Notes: generated by a model not told the origin, from the letters alone. DNA of 64,000 nt from Paenibacillus tuaregi (GCF_900086655.1 NZ_LT575476.1:2887869-2951868), one strand, 5' to 3'; numbered from the stretch's first letter, positions 1 to 9,605 are shown. Made by a program: numbers and translations.

Positions 1-186
1 GATATGGGAGTACAAATCTTCAATAAGCTCGGACATGCTTTGACATAATTTGCTACCGAATCGTTTGCCTCTCCCCGGCAGTTCCAGGGGAACAACCTCA
101 ACCTGATCGGGCAGCAGGCGCTTCCAACTCAAATAGATGGATGCTGAGCTTCCGGAATAAGGAATCGTAAACAGTCTGATCTTCAT
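1..186 (-). CDS. Type II thioesterase, N-terminal part (runs off the left edge)
   Basis: Only the first 62 codons lie in the window. The translation begins MKIRLFTIPYSGSSASIYL and continues through a VVPLELPGRGKRF stretch. Both are hallmarks of the GrsT/SrfA-TE (RifR) family of external thioesterases, which remove wrong or stalled acyl groups from carrier proteins of NRPS/PKS assembly lines. The GHSxG catalytic motif would lie beyond the edge. The start is set by ATG at 184-186 with a strong AGAGGGGGG ribosome site just upstream. It is the last visible gene of the NRPS/PKS operon and follows the 86-residue protein after a 24-base gap, so it probably proofreads this assembly line. Confidence 0.85.
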   Translation of the reverse strand, partial: MKIRLFTIPYSGSSASIYLSWKRLLPDQVEVVPLELPGRGKRFGSKLCQSMSELIEDLYSHI

Positions 187-210
187 ACTGGCCCCCCTCT
201 TGACACCTTC

Positions 211-471
211 CTATTGAAATGAAATTTGATAATCCATTGAGGACATGGTCCCTTCATTGCGTTGAATAGTAAGGCCAGGATACTCTGCAAATAGCGAATA
301 CAGTTCGCTCGGAACATCTTGTGAAGCTGAATTGAAGAAAAAGATAGCCGCCTGCAGCCGGGTCAAAAGCTGCTCGTAAGGAAGCTCCCAAGCCGTTATA
401 AGTCCCTTCTCCTTGGACTGGTCCAACAACATCTTGAAATTCTGAATATCGGGGATATTGCCGATTCGCAT
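211..471 (-). CDS. Small unknown protein in the NRPS/PKS operon (86 aa)
   Basis: The product is an 86-residue soluble protein with no signal peptide, membrane segment or cysteine cluster. I do not recognise a family. It starts at an ATG preceded by AAGGAGGAG, and it sits between the ClbP-like peptidase (30 bases upstream) and the thioesterase (24 bases downstream), all in one direction, so it is very likely cotranscribed with them. Residues ELPYEQLLTRLQAAIFFF suggest an amphipathic helix. The size and position would fit a pathway accessory protein, but nothing in the sequence shows a function. Confidence 0.6.
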   Translation of the reverse strand: MRIGNIPDIQNFKMLLDQSKEKGLITAWELPYEQLLTRLQAAIFFFNSASQDVPSELYSLFAEYPGLTIQRNEGTMSSMDYQISFQ

Positions 472-501
472 TAAACCATCTCCTCCTTCTAAAAAGTTAC
501 G

Positions 502-2031
502 TCATACCGGCATGTTGGCAGGCCGATCGTTGTGTCTTCTTGGAAACAAGGTGGAAGTAATCCGCAAGCCCGCGAACAATACTGCGGTTACGCCCACAGA
601 AATCATCGCTGGGAGAACCGTAAAGGGAGCCCATACGATAATAAATGGCCAGGAGTACCCCCAAAACAACTGCTGGGGAATATACCATGCGGCACCAAGT
701 ATGACGATGCCAAGGAAAGCCCATAACACCGATTTCAAATATACCCCTGCTGAGTGCCCGGCAAAGGACCGTCTGCCCCGGCGAATCGCGAATAAAACTT
801 TGAGTGTTCTGTAAAGCATCCAGATGCATAGCAGATCAGCGATAATAAATAGAATTGTTGCTCCTAAATTAACGGATGTTGTTGTGTCCTGATACGCTCC
901 AACTGGCTGCTTGCCCGTAAGCAAATCACGCAGCCCTTGGGCTATGGCATAGGTATAAGTTGAATTCCGGTTTCCCATCACAGCGATCCCGATCTTCTGA
1001 TTTGGATCAAGAATGACATAGGATGAGAAGTTTGGATTGTTCCCGCTGTGGGACAAATAGGGCTGTTTAGCCTGATCGAATACGAGCCATCCGCCTCCAT
1101 ACCGAAACGGAGAGTCATAGGGCTCGGTCAAGGTTGCTCTCACCCTGTTATCAGGCGCATGAGACTGTTCAATTGCACGCCTTAAAGATTCCGGTACACC
1201 TTCTTGCTGCCCAAGCTGATCTTTCAGCCACTGAGCCATGTCCGTTGCATTGGATAGAATGTACCCTGCCGGTATATTGCCACGGTAGGTTGGAGCAATA
1301 TATTGACGGTTTCCGGTGAAGCCCAGCTTGTACCCGCTTGACAGCTTGACATCCGGAGGCAGAGCCGCGATTCCCGCATAGGTATGGCCTAATCCCAGTG
1401 GCTTGATCACTTGCGAGGCCATGAAAGATTCGTAGGACTGGCCGCTAACCGCCTCAATAACAGCCCCCAGCACGTCATAATTGCCAGTTGAATATAAGAA
1501 CTGTTCTCCTGGCTTATACCACAGGGATTGAGCCGCAAGATTCCGCACAGTATCTGTCAAAGCCTTGTCGTGATTGGAAGGCTGGATCAGTGCAATAGAA
1601 TTACTGCCCATTCCACTTGTCTGGTGTAAGAAGTCTTCCACCGTCGGTTCAACCTTCTCTTGCCCGAATTTCCATTCGGTCCAGGGAAGATAACGGGTTA
1701 CGGGCGCTTTGAGATCAATCTTCCCTTGCTCCGTGAGCAGTAGAATTCCTAACGCAGCAAATGCCTTGCTGTTTGATCCAAGTTCAAACAGCGTATCCGG
1801 GGTAACCTTCCGTCTGGCAGCCAGATCGGAGAAACCGTATCCTTGAGTGTACGATTCGCTGCCATTTACGATGGCAATAGAAACGCCCGGAAGGTTGTCC
1901 TTATCCATCATCGAAGTGACATAATTATCGATTGTTGGCCTATCAAGCTCGGCCGCGTCAGCTGCACCCGTTAAAGGGAATACCGTACATATAAAGACCA
2001 GAAGCGGTATGAAGACACGTCGAAGGCTCAT
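502..2031 (-). CDS. ClbP-like prodrug-activating D-asparaginyl peptidase, membrane-anchored serine hydrolase
   Basis: This is a 509-residue protein with an N-terminal signal peptide (cleavage near residue 27), a class C beta-lactamase-like peptidase domain (about 30-385) and three hydrophobic C-terminal helices (about 393-500). That is the architecture of ClbP (colibactin), ZmaM (zwittermicin) and XcnG (xenocoumacin), which cut an N-acyl-D-Asn leader from an exported precursor on the outer face of the membrane. Catalytic Ser86 and Lys89 lie in ELGSNSKAF and Tyr180 in YSTGNYDVLG, with SHSGNNPNF as the third motif. Segments such as SGYKLGF, NYDVLGAVIE and NPNFSS match what I remember of ClbP almost residue for residue. 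It follows the Asn-activating NRPS by 13 bases. A general beta-lactamase or D,D-peptidase role is less likely given the three-helix tail and the neighbours. Confidence 0.88.
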   Translation of the reverse strand: MSLRRVFIPLLVFICTVFPLTGAADAAELDRPTIDNYVTSMMDKDNLPGVSIAIVNGSESYTQGYGFSDLAARRKVTPDTLFELGSNSKAFAALGILLLTEQGKIDLKAPVTRYLPWTEWKFGQEKVEPTVEDFLHQTSGMGSNSIALIQPSNHDKALTDTVRNLAAQSLWYKPGEQFLYSTGNYDVLGAVIEAVSGQSYESFMASQVIKPLGLGHTYAGIAALPPDVKLSSGYKLGFTGNRQYIAPTYRGNIPAGYILSNATDMAQWLKDQLGQQEGVPESLRRAIEQSHAPDNRVRATLTEPYDSPFRYGGGWLVFDQAKQPYLSHSGNNPNFSSYVILDPNQKIGIAVMGNRNSTYTYAIAQGLRDLLTGKQPVGAYQDTTTSVNLGATILFIIADLLCIWMLYRTLKVLFAIRRGRRSFAGHSAGVYLKSVLWAFLGIVILGAAWYIPQQLFWGYSWPFIIVWAPFTVLPAMISVGVTAVLFAGLRITSTLFPRRHNDRPANMPV

Positions 2032-2044
2032 CCCGTTCCCCCTT

Positions 2045-5000
2045 TTACTTGAATAATGTGTCCAGTTCCTGTTGTGTCAGATCTACCGCATCGAAATCGT
2101 CCGGCGTCAACATGAACTCTTCCTCACTCAAATGATCCTGTTCCTGCAGAAGATTCAGCAGCTTCGATTGGTAGTTGCAGACCAACTGTTCCATACGGTC
2201 CGAGTCCAAGGAAGCAGGGGAATACGTGAGTTCGATTTGAAGCTGTCTGTTCATCACAATAGCGTTCATTTCCAAGAGAAACGGGAAATGATTCTCTGGT
2301 GCAACATCAGGCCCGGAGGCTTCATTTACAATCTTGAAAATCCCCTCCTCCAGCTGCGAAAATTCACCTAGATAGTTGAACACTATTTGAGGTTCTACAA
2401 GGGGAATCTGATTCAGGGAATAGGCTAGGACGCCGTACCCAACCCCTCTATGAGGGACTTGCTTCAATCGGCGGAGGATTGAACGGCTTGTTTCGTGCTC
2501 TCCCCGGACTGATTCAAGCTCGAATTTCACTGGATACAGACTGGTAAACCATCCTACGGTTCGAGATATGTTCAGATCGGCAAACAAAGCCTCCCTGCCG
2601 TGTCCTTCCAACCACATTGTCAATTCTTTGCACTGGAACACATCATGCCAGGCCATCACCAGCGAAACCTGCATCAGCTCAGCGGCAGTCATGTCTGAAT
2701 GTCCCCGAAGAATCACGGTAGTATCTTCCGTGTTAAAATATATCGTTTGCTTACAGCACCTGCTTCTGAGAGGCTTCTGATGTCCATCTGTCTTCGGTAA
2801 CGGCGGCGTCTCACCTTCACCGTTATGCCTCCACCAATCAGTTTCGGATTGGAATATTGGCAGGGAACGCTCGGCAAGCGCCTTGGACCAACGCTGGAAT
2901 GAAGTCGTCTTCGGAGGCAGCGGCTGGCGAGAGCCGATCAGACGTTCAAGATCCTCCAGCAGAATTCTCCAGGATACCCCATCAATGCAAAGATGGTGGG
3001 CAGCAAGCAGCAGGCGGCGTTTACGATCCGGATACAGGATAAGACACGCCTTGATGAGGGTTGAAGTGGTATCGGATAACCGGATTTGCCCTTTGAACGC
3101 CGTTAATTTTTGCTGAAGCTCCATGTCCTGCTCTTCCTTGGATTGGGCATTCACCTTTATAACTTCTATAGTGAAATCATCCAATGGGAGATTATTGTTA
3201 TAGAAAAGCTTCTTTCGTTCAGCGTCATAGTACAAACGAAGAGAATCATGATGCCGAATCAGGGTTTTCATTCCATCGGCAATAACACCGGCCGAAATTC
3301 CGTCCGCGACCTCCAGCATGATGGACTGGAGATAATGATCCGGATTCTCGAATTGCTGGTCGAGGAACCAGGACTGAATCGGAATTGGCACCACCTCGCC
3401 TTCAGCGGTTCCTTGCTCTTCCGCACAGAAATCTTGTTTTAAATGAGGCAGCATATCTTTAATTAAGGGATAATCCAATATCGCAGCAGGGTTCAGATCA
3501 AGTCCCTGGCTTTTTAAGAGACTGGACACTTGAATAGCCTTTATGGAGTCCCCTCCAAGCTGAAAAAATTGGTCTTCAACCCCAATCTGGTCATTCTCCA
3601 GCACGGTTCTTATCGCTGACAAAAGATGGTCTGAATAGGTTGAGGCTTCATACCTGCTTTCCCAGGTCCTCCGTCCACCATGGATCATTTGGAGCAGCTG
3701 CTGCTTATCAGCTTTTCCGTTCGAGGTAAGAGGGATTTCGGAGACCGCTATAATCCGATCCGGTATCATGAATGCAGGCAGCTTGCCAAGAAGCTTTTGC
3801 CTGATTCGGGTAGCCTCCTCTTCACCGCTAACCACCCATGCAAGCAGCTCGGCATGTTGGTCCTCCCCCGCTGTGAATACTACAGCATCCCGGATTCCAC
3901 CCAGTCCGAGTATGGCATGTTCGATTTCCGCCGGTTCGATCCGGTACCCTCTGATCTTCACCTGATCGTCATGGCGTCCTAAATAATGCATCAGGTAACC
4001 TTCACCGACCCGCACCCGGTCACCGGTACGGTACATCCTATTGCCTTCCTTGAATGGGTCTGGAAGAAACCGTTCTGCCGTTAATTCATGCTGGTGGATA
4101 TACCCATCAGCTACACCGCAGCCGGATATATACAATTCCCCCACAGCCCCGGGAGGCAGCATTTGCTGATACTTGTCAAGAACGTACAGATTTGCATTTG
4201 CCGCAGGTATGCCGATAGGAACTGCTGAATCCTGGTCGGTTACTGAGTTGAACAGATGTACCATGCAGCCTACGGTCGCTTCGGTCGGACCATACTCGTT
4301 ATAAATAGACAATGAAGGCCCGAATCTCTCTTGAATTCTCGCAGCAAGGCTTGTCTTCAGACTCTCACCGCCAACGATAAGTGTATGCAAAACGGCATTA
4401 GGATGCTGACGGTCAGGCAGCAATGCAAGGTGTGAGGGTGTTAATTTAATTACAGTTGCTTTGTTCTCTTGAAGAATACGACTTAAAGTATATTCATGAT
4501 TTCTTGGAGGATAAATTCTAAGCTGCCCCCCGCTCGTCAAAGGAACAAACAGGGAAGTAAGCGTCAAATCAAAAGATAGTGAGGAATAAAAAGCGAAGAC
4601 ATCATCATCAGATTTCGGATAGACCGAGCCCGCCCAAGTAATATAATTGGCGAGGCTGAGGTGACGTATCCTAACCCCTTTGGGTTCTCCGGTAGAACCT
4701 GATGTGTAAATAATGTAAGCAGGATCAAACACGCTGCATCCGGATGGGACAACCTTGGGCAGTTCTTCCCGATTGTCTAACCGGCTGAGTAGTGCTGGAA
4801 TATGAATAACGGGAACGCTCCATTCCTCGGTATCTTCATCCGATAGCATATACACGGCTTCCGAATCCCGAAGAATATATTCAACCCTGGAACGGGGGGC
4901 ATCTATTGCAATCGGCACAAAAGCAGCTCCCGCCTTGATAACAGCCCAGATGGCGATGATCAATTCCGGTGAATGGCTCATACGAATGGCAACCGGCGCT

Positions 5001-6532
5001 GAGCCAGATTGAATATTCAGCTTGGCCGCGAGCACTGAGGATACAAGATGCACCTTCTCCCATAACTCGCCGTAGGTCATTTCCTTCTCATCCCAACTGG
5101 CTGCAATATGCCCCGGATGTTTACGCGCTTGAACCCTAAACAGATCCAGCACCGTAAGATTCTCGTCGTAGAAATGGGCGGATTGACTGTTATATCGCTC
5201 CACTGCCGCTTCCCACTGCGGCTTGTCCAGGAGCGGAAGCGTATGAATCCAGGAATCTGGACTGGATGCCATCGCAGATAACAAATGCAGCATGGAGCCC
5301 AGCAAGGACTCAGCTTCGAAATCCTGAATCAGACCTGTCTGATAATCCAAGCTGAACTGGAGGGTGCCATCATCCGACCAATCTTTAACCATCAGCTGCA
5401 GCGGATAAGCCTGCTCACCCGAATAGAACTCCTCATTGATAATCAAGGAATCCCCCAAGCTTGTCTTGAGATGTGTATTATAGTAGTTAAATGAGGCTTG
5501 GGCCAAGGCAGAGCGGCCTTTCTTCCGAAGTTGGAGCTGCCTTGCCAGCAAATCATACGGATATTTCCGGTTGCCCAAATTATGCATGTATTCCCGCTTG
5601 GTGTTTCGTAGAAATTTATGCAGCGGCATATTCTCTTTGACCTGAATCGTTAAAGGAAGATTATCCGTGAACATGCCTACCGTGGTCTTGGTAATGGGAT
5701 TCCGGTTGGCAATGGGCATCGACAGAACGACTTCATCTTTCTGATAGTAGCGGGACAGCAATATTCCGAATGCAGCTCCCAGGAAAATAGGAAAGGACAC
5801 CTGGTGCTTGTCGGCGGCATCCTTCAGCCGCGTGACCGCCTCTTTATCCAACAAACGGGTTAATCGTTTCCCTGAAGGGTTACGGGGCGTTTGTTCAAAT
5901 AACGGTTCAGGCAGCTTGGCAAACTTCTCTTCCCAATATAGGCGATTCTTCTTGAAGCGTTCTGATTGCAAATACTCCTTCTCCATATCGAAGTATTTCA
6001 CATAAGATGGTTGGGGAGCTTCCGGTTCAGATGCATCCTGTGTACAGATCAATTGGTAGCGGTTCAAGATATGCTTGGTCAGAACATCCATCGACCACCC
6101 ATCACATACGATATGATGAGCTCTGATCAGAAAACCATTGTCCTGCTCTCCCAAGCTGAACATTGCTATGTGATAAAGAGGTGAATGATAGAGATTATAC
6201 GCAGCTTGCGATTCCGCTGTTACCCATGCATCATATGCGGTCTTGGGATTCGGATGTATCGAGAAATCGTAAAAAGGCAGTGCTTCTCGGTTATAAGCAG
6301 CAACATATTGAACTGGCTCTTCATCATGAGGCTGGAGCTGAAGCCGCAGGCCGTCATGAGCCTGGATCACGGAATGGATCGCTGCCTCCAAAGCTTTAAA
6401 ATTCAACGGGCCCAATATGCGGACACACCCGCCAATGTGATTTACAGCTGTTTGAGGATAGAACTGCTCGTTATACCAAATTCTTTTTTGAGGGTGACAC
6501 AAACGATATACAACCGGCTTGTCCACTAGCAT
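2045..6532 (-). CDS. NRPS, starter-C / A(Asn) / T / E, makes an N-acyl-D-asparaginyl starter
   Basis: This is a single-module synthetase of about 1495 residues (numbering below is from the GTG four codons upstream). Domains: condensation (10-440) with HHIVCDGWS at 143-151; adenylation (465-950) with the YTSGSTGEPKG core at 613-623 and Lys944; thiolation with FFQLGGDSIK and Ser1000; epimerisation (1050-1480) with HHLCIDGVSW at 1183-1192. The specificity residues read D659 L660 T663 K700 I723 G725 E750 V758 G759, the established asparagine code. An N-terminal C domain and a terminal E domain fit the lipo-initiation modules ClbN and ZmaO. The C-terminal tail, TPDDFDAVDLTQQELDTLF, resembles a short docking/COM element. 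I chose ATG 6532 because AAAGGTGG lies 9 bases upstream. Confidence 0.93.
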   Translation of the reverse strand: MLVDKPVVYRLCHPQKRIWYNEQFYPQTAVNHIGGCVRILGPLNFKALEAAIHSVIQAHDGLRLQLQPHDEEPVQYVAAYNREALPFYDFSIHPNPKTAYDAWVTAESQAAYNLYHSPLYHIAMFSLGEQDNGFLIRAHHIVCDGWSMDVLTKHILNRYQLICTQDASEPEAPQPSYVKYFDMEKEYLQSERFKKNRLYWEEKFAKLPEPLFEQTPRNPSGKRLTRLLDKEAVTRLKDAADKHQVSFPIFLGAAFGILLSRYYQKDEVVLSMPIANRNPITKTTVGMFTDNLPLTIQVKENMPLHKFLRNTKREYMHNLGNRKYPYDLLARQLQLRKKGRSALAQASFNYYNTHLKTSLGDSLIINEEFYSGEQAYPLQLMVKDWSDDGTLQFSLDYQTGLIQDFEAESLLGSMLHLLSAMASSPDSWIHTLPLLDKPQWEAAVERYNSQSAHFYDENLTVLDLFRVQARKHPGHIAASWDEKEMTYGELWEKVHLVSSVLAAKLNIQSGSAPVAIRMSHSPELIIAIWAVIKAGAAFVPIAIDAPRSRVEYILRDSEAVYMLSDEDTEEWSVPVIHIPALLSRLDNREELPKVVPSGCSVFDPAYIIYTSGSTGEPKGVRIRHLSLANYITWAGSVYPKSDDDVFAFYSSLSFDLTLTSLFVPLTSGGQLRIYPPRNHEYTLSRILQENKATVIKLTPSHLALLPDRQHPNAVLHTLIVGGESLKTSLAARIQERFGPSLSIYNEYGPTEATVGCMVHLFNSVTDQDSAVPIGIPAANANLYVLDKYQQMLPPGAVGELYISGCGVADGYIHQHELTAERFLPDPFKEGNRMYRTGDRVRVGEGYLMHYLGRHDDQVKIRGYRIEPAEIEHAILGLGGIRDAVVFTAGEDQHAELLAWVVSGEEEATRIRQKLLGKLPAFMIPDRIIAVSEIPLTSNGKADKQQLLQMIHGGRRTWESRYEASTYSDHLLSAIRTVLENDQIGVEDQFFQLGGDSIKAIQVSSLLKSQGLDLNPAAILDYPLIKDMLPHLKQDFCAEEQGTAEGEVVPIPIQSWFLDQQFENPDHYLQSIMLEVADGISAGVIADGMKTLIRHHDSLRLYYDAERKKLFYNNNLPLDDFTIEVIKVNAQSKEEQDMELQQKLTAFKGQIRLSDTTSTLIKACLILYPDRKRRLLLAAHHLCIDGVSWRILLEDLERLIGSRQPLPPKTTSFQRWSKALAERSLPIFQSETDWWRHNGEGETPPLPKTDGHQKPLRSRCCKQTIYFNTEDTTVILRGHSDMTAAELMQVSLVMAWHDVFQCKELTMWLEGHGREALFADLNISRTVGWFTSLYPVKFELESVRGEHETSRSILRRLKQVPHRGVGYGVLAYSLNQIPLVEPQIVFNYLGEFSQLEEGIFKIVNEASGPDVAPENHFPFLLEMNAIVMNRQLQIELTYSPASLDSDRMEQLVCNYQSKLLNLLQEQDHLSEEEFMLTPDDFDAVDLTQQELDTLFK

Positions 6533-6536
6533 ATGA

Positions 6537-9281
6537 TTAGCCACCTTTCAGAGGAATGGATTCCATAAAAAAGGATTCTATCACTTCAGCTAATTCTTCG
6601 ATGGATTGATGCCCAAGGAATACTTCCAACCCGATATCTACATTAAATATTTCGTTCACGTTTGCGTTCAAAGATGCAGCTAGAAGGGAATTGCCGCCGA
6701 GCTCGTAAAAATTGTCCTGTATCCCTATTGGGGTGACACCAAGATGCTTCTCCCAAATATGAACCAGAACCCTCTCTGTCCCGTTTCGGGGCGCTTTATA
6801 TCCGATAAGCTCATCTTCAGACAGCTTGAGGGGAACTGAGGGAACCTGTTCAGCAGCCGGCTTCGCGGCAGCATTATACTCCCGGTCAAGCTCCGGCTCC
6901 ACCCAGCACCGAACCCGCTCAAATGGGTATGTAGGCAAGGGAATCCGAAGGCGCTTCTCCTGTCCATAATAAGCAGGCCAATTAATGAAATAGCCCTCCA
7001 TCCAGAGCCAGCCCAGGCAATAATTAATCCTGTCCCATATATCTTCTGCTGCGGTTTCGTTTACTTGGGACGTTTCGGGTATATCTCCACCTGAAATGGA
7101 TGGACTAGGTCCCACAACCAACTTTACTATTTCGCTTGACTGTTCATTGCTTATTATGGTTTGTGGCGAATCATCCAAAAATTGTAAGAGAAGTTCCGAG
7201 CCGAATCGCTCTCCCCAATCCACTTGGCTCTGATCTTCACGAGGATTATCAGCCGTCCTGACCAACGAACCGGGAGGAAACCCCGCATTAAGCTTAGCCG
7301 ACCGGCCATGGTAACGATCTACCCAGGCTTCCTGATCTGTAACCTTAAGCCGCCGCGCCTGCACATAACACACATACAGATAGGCAGCATCCTCGAGCTT
7401 CAGCCAGCCAGATTCTGCCGCAGCGGCATACAAACCGGCCCCTCTTCCTTCATAAAATGACGGGGAAATCCCCATACGACGCCACATCCGGGATATAACA
7501 ATTTGCAAAATAAAAGTGCTTAATGCTGCTTGAATATCATCCCAGGCTGCTGCATCAACTAAGACGAACTCTGTCTGTAATGCCTGACTTACCCTCTTCT
7601 CAACTTCAGTCCAATCCTCATGAAATTGGGGATCCTCCCGAACTCGCCTGATATCGTTACTTCCCATTTCTTCCGTGAGGTCCGGGAAGTTAAACTGCAG
7701 ATTTGGCACTACATCCTTGGACTTATTCGTATAAAATTTCGTTTCTTTTAAATTGGAAAGACGGTCGTTCGTAGAAGCGATAAAGAACCCTCGATGTTCA
7801 AAGACTTTGCGTCCGGTCTGGAGTGTATAAGCCGCATCCGCTAAGCGCTTGTCAGAGGCGGAATTGAGAGCGGTCTGTATCTCGTCCTTGTGCCTGCGGA
7901 GTGCTTCCGGCGTTTTCGCAGAAACAACATAGAGCATGGATTTCCGTACCGGCGCAGATGAAATAGCCTTTGGCGGCTCCTCGACGATAACATGGACGTT
8001 CGTCCCGCCAAGACCAAATGAACTTACACCCGCATATCTAGACGAATTGGCGTTCCATTCGAGCGGGATTGGATTTAAATAAAACGGGCTGCTCCCCGTA
8101 GCAAGACGGTCGTTAGGTATTTCAATGTTGATCGCTGGAGGAAGGATCTTCTCCTTCAGCGCCATTACCGTCTTAATCAGCCCGATCACTCCTGCTGCTG
8201 GCCCCGTATGGCCAAAGTTGGATTTGGCCGATCCAAGCGAGCAGAAAGCGCTTTCTGACGTGCTTTTGCCAAACACCTCATGCAAAGCCTCAAGCTCCAT
8301 GGAATCGCCCATCGGCGTTCCCGTTCCATGCGCCTCCAGATAGCTGATCTGTTCAGGACGAACCCCTGCGACCATCATCGCTCTTTCGATAACCTCAATT
8401 TGGCCGTTTACGGACGGAGCGGCAAATCCTGCCTTTTGCGAGCCGTCATTATTTATAGCGGACCCCTTGATCACACCATAAATCGTATCTCCATCTTCCC
8501 ATGCCTCTGTAAATCTCTTAAGTACAACACAACCGGCTCCATCACTATATATAGTTCCGGTTGCCGAGGCGTCAAAAGCTCTAAGATGACCATCCGAGGA
8601 AAGCAATCCGTTATCCTGATATTCGTAACCTGCGAGCTGCGGAATGCTGAGGGTCGCCGCCCCACACACCATCATGTCACTGGAATAGGTCAGTAAACTT
8701 TCACATGCCATATGTACTGCCGTCAAGGAACTTGAACACGCGGATTGGATGTTGAGTGTTGGCCCGGTAAGTCCAAGCTTGTATGCCGTCATCGTGGCCA
8801 CATGGTCCTTTTCGCTAGCAATCTGTATTTGCAAATTCATGGCGGCTTGTGCGTTATTCAAGTGTGGAAGAAGATGAAACATAGAATAGTAGTTGGCATA
8901 TACCCCCGCATAAACCCCTGTGATATCTCTCCTGCCACTATCTGCGTAACCGGCTGATTCCAAAGCTTCCCATGCAAGTTCCAAAAACAAGCGATGTTGC
9001 GGGTCCATCCAAGAAGCCTCTGACGCGTTAATATTGAAAAAAGAGTTATCAAAATACTCTATCCCTTTGATATTGCTGTTCGTCTGAATAAATTGCCTGC
9101 GATTCCCGGAGTTTCCCTTCAGTGATTCTTTATTCAATCCAGAGACATCTGAAAGTACTTCCTCACCATTCTTAATGAAATCCCAAAATTGCTCTACATT
9201 TCTGACACTTGGTAATCTTATAGAAACACCTATAATTGCGATATCTGTCTTTTTATCTGAAAAATCAATATCATTTGACAT
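6537..9281 (-). CDS. Polyketide synthase module KS-(inactive AT)-ACP
   Basis: The product has 914 residues. The ketosynthase (12-440) has an intact triad: Cys182 in SACSSSL, His318 in EAHGTGT and His358 in SNFGHTG. Residues 445-800 have the length and flanking linkers of a cis-acyltransferase (TLQTGRKVFEHR before it, LPTYPFERVRCW after it), but the GHSxGE motif reads GRGAGL and the GQGxQ motif is gone, so the AT cannot be active. The ACP has LGGNSL with Ser865. There is no KR, DH or ER, so the unit would stay a beta-keto group. A malonyl group must come from another AT, as proposed for AT-dead modules of hybrid pathways such as colibactin. It is the first gene of the operon, begins after GGAGGGATCCA, and ends 4 bases before the NRPS start. 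Confidence 0.92.
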   Translation of the reverse strand: MSNDIDFSDKKTDIAIIGVSIRLPSVRNVEQFWDFIKNGEEVLSDVSGLNKESLKGNSGNRRQFIQTNSNIKGIEYFDNSFFNINASEASWMDPQHRLFLELAWEALESAGYADSGRRDITGVYAGVYANYYSMFHLLPHLNNAQAAMNLQIQIASEKDHVATMTAYKLGLTGPTLNIQSACSSSLTAVHMACESLLTYSSDMMVCGAATLSIPQLAGYEYQDNGLLSSDGHLRAFDASATGTIYSDGAGCVVLKRFTEAWEDGDTIYGVIKGSAINNDGSQKAGFAAPSVNGQIEVIERAMMVAGVRPEQISYLEAHGTGTPMGDSMELEALHEVFGKSTSESAFCSLGSAKSNFGHTGPAAGVIGLIKTVMALKEKILPPAINIEIPNDRLATGSSPFYLNPIPLEWNANSSRYAGVSSFGLGGTNVHVIVEEPPKAISSAPVRKSMLYVVSAKTPEALRRHKDEIQTALNSASDKRLADAAYTLQTGRKVFEHRGFFIASTNDRLSNLKETKFYTNKSKDVVPNLQFNFPDLTEEMGSNDIRRVREDPQFHEDWTEVEKRVSQALQTEFVLVDAAAWDDIQAALSTFILQIVISRMWRRMGISPSFYEGRGAGLYAAAAESGWLKLEDAAYLYVCYVQARRLKVTDQEAWVDRYHGRSAKLNAGFPPGSLVRTADNPREDQSQVDWGERFGSELLLQFLDDSPQTIISNEQSSEIVKLVVGPSPSISGGDIPETSQVNETAAEDIWDRINYCLGWLWMEGYFINWPAYYGQEKRLRIPLPTYPFERVRCWVEPELDREYNAAAKPAAEQVPSVPLKLSEDELIGYKAPRNGTERVLVHIWEKHLGVTPIGIQDNFYELGGNSLLAASLNANVNEIFNVDIGLEVFLGHQSIEELAEVIESFFMESIPLKGG

Positions 9282-9605
9282 TGGATCCCTCCGCCAGATA
9301 AAAATGTTATGTCTTATTGTAGATTTGGTGTAATTTCAAATCGAATTCTTCTATAACCAATATTACCATAATTTCTCACATAAAACTAATATTCGGGATA
9401 AAATACATAAAAAATACATAGTTTCTTTTATTAAATAGAATTTACTTGTATTTTACATTAATTGTTATATTCGTATTTATAGAATCTTTTATATTATTCT
9501 GCAAGTTTCTTCTTCAAATTTCTTTGATATTTTTCACACTTTTTGTATCATAGCTAAAATAAATTTGAGTATGTTGCGGCAATCTGACACATTGTTCTTA
9601 GAAAT
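9282..9605. promoter_or_regulatory. AT-rich leader carrying the NRPS/PKS operon promoter
   Basis: This stretch of about 320 bases is very AT-rich and has no open frame worth calling. It lies upstream of the PKS gene on the minus strand, so the operon promoter must be here. A TAATAT hexamer on the minus strand is a possible -10 element but lacks a good -35 partner. No clear operator palindrome was found. Confidence 0.5.

Noticed and set aside
502..2031. A beta-lactamase giving antibiotic resistance
   Set aside because: The third motif is SHSG rather than KTG, three C-terminal membrane helices are present, and the neighbours and sequence point to ClbP-type prodrug peptidases.
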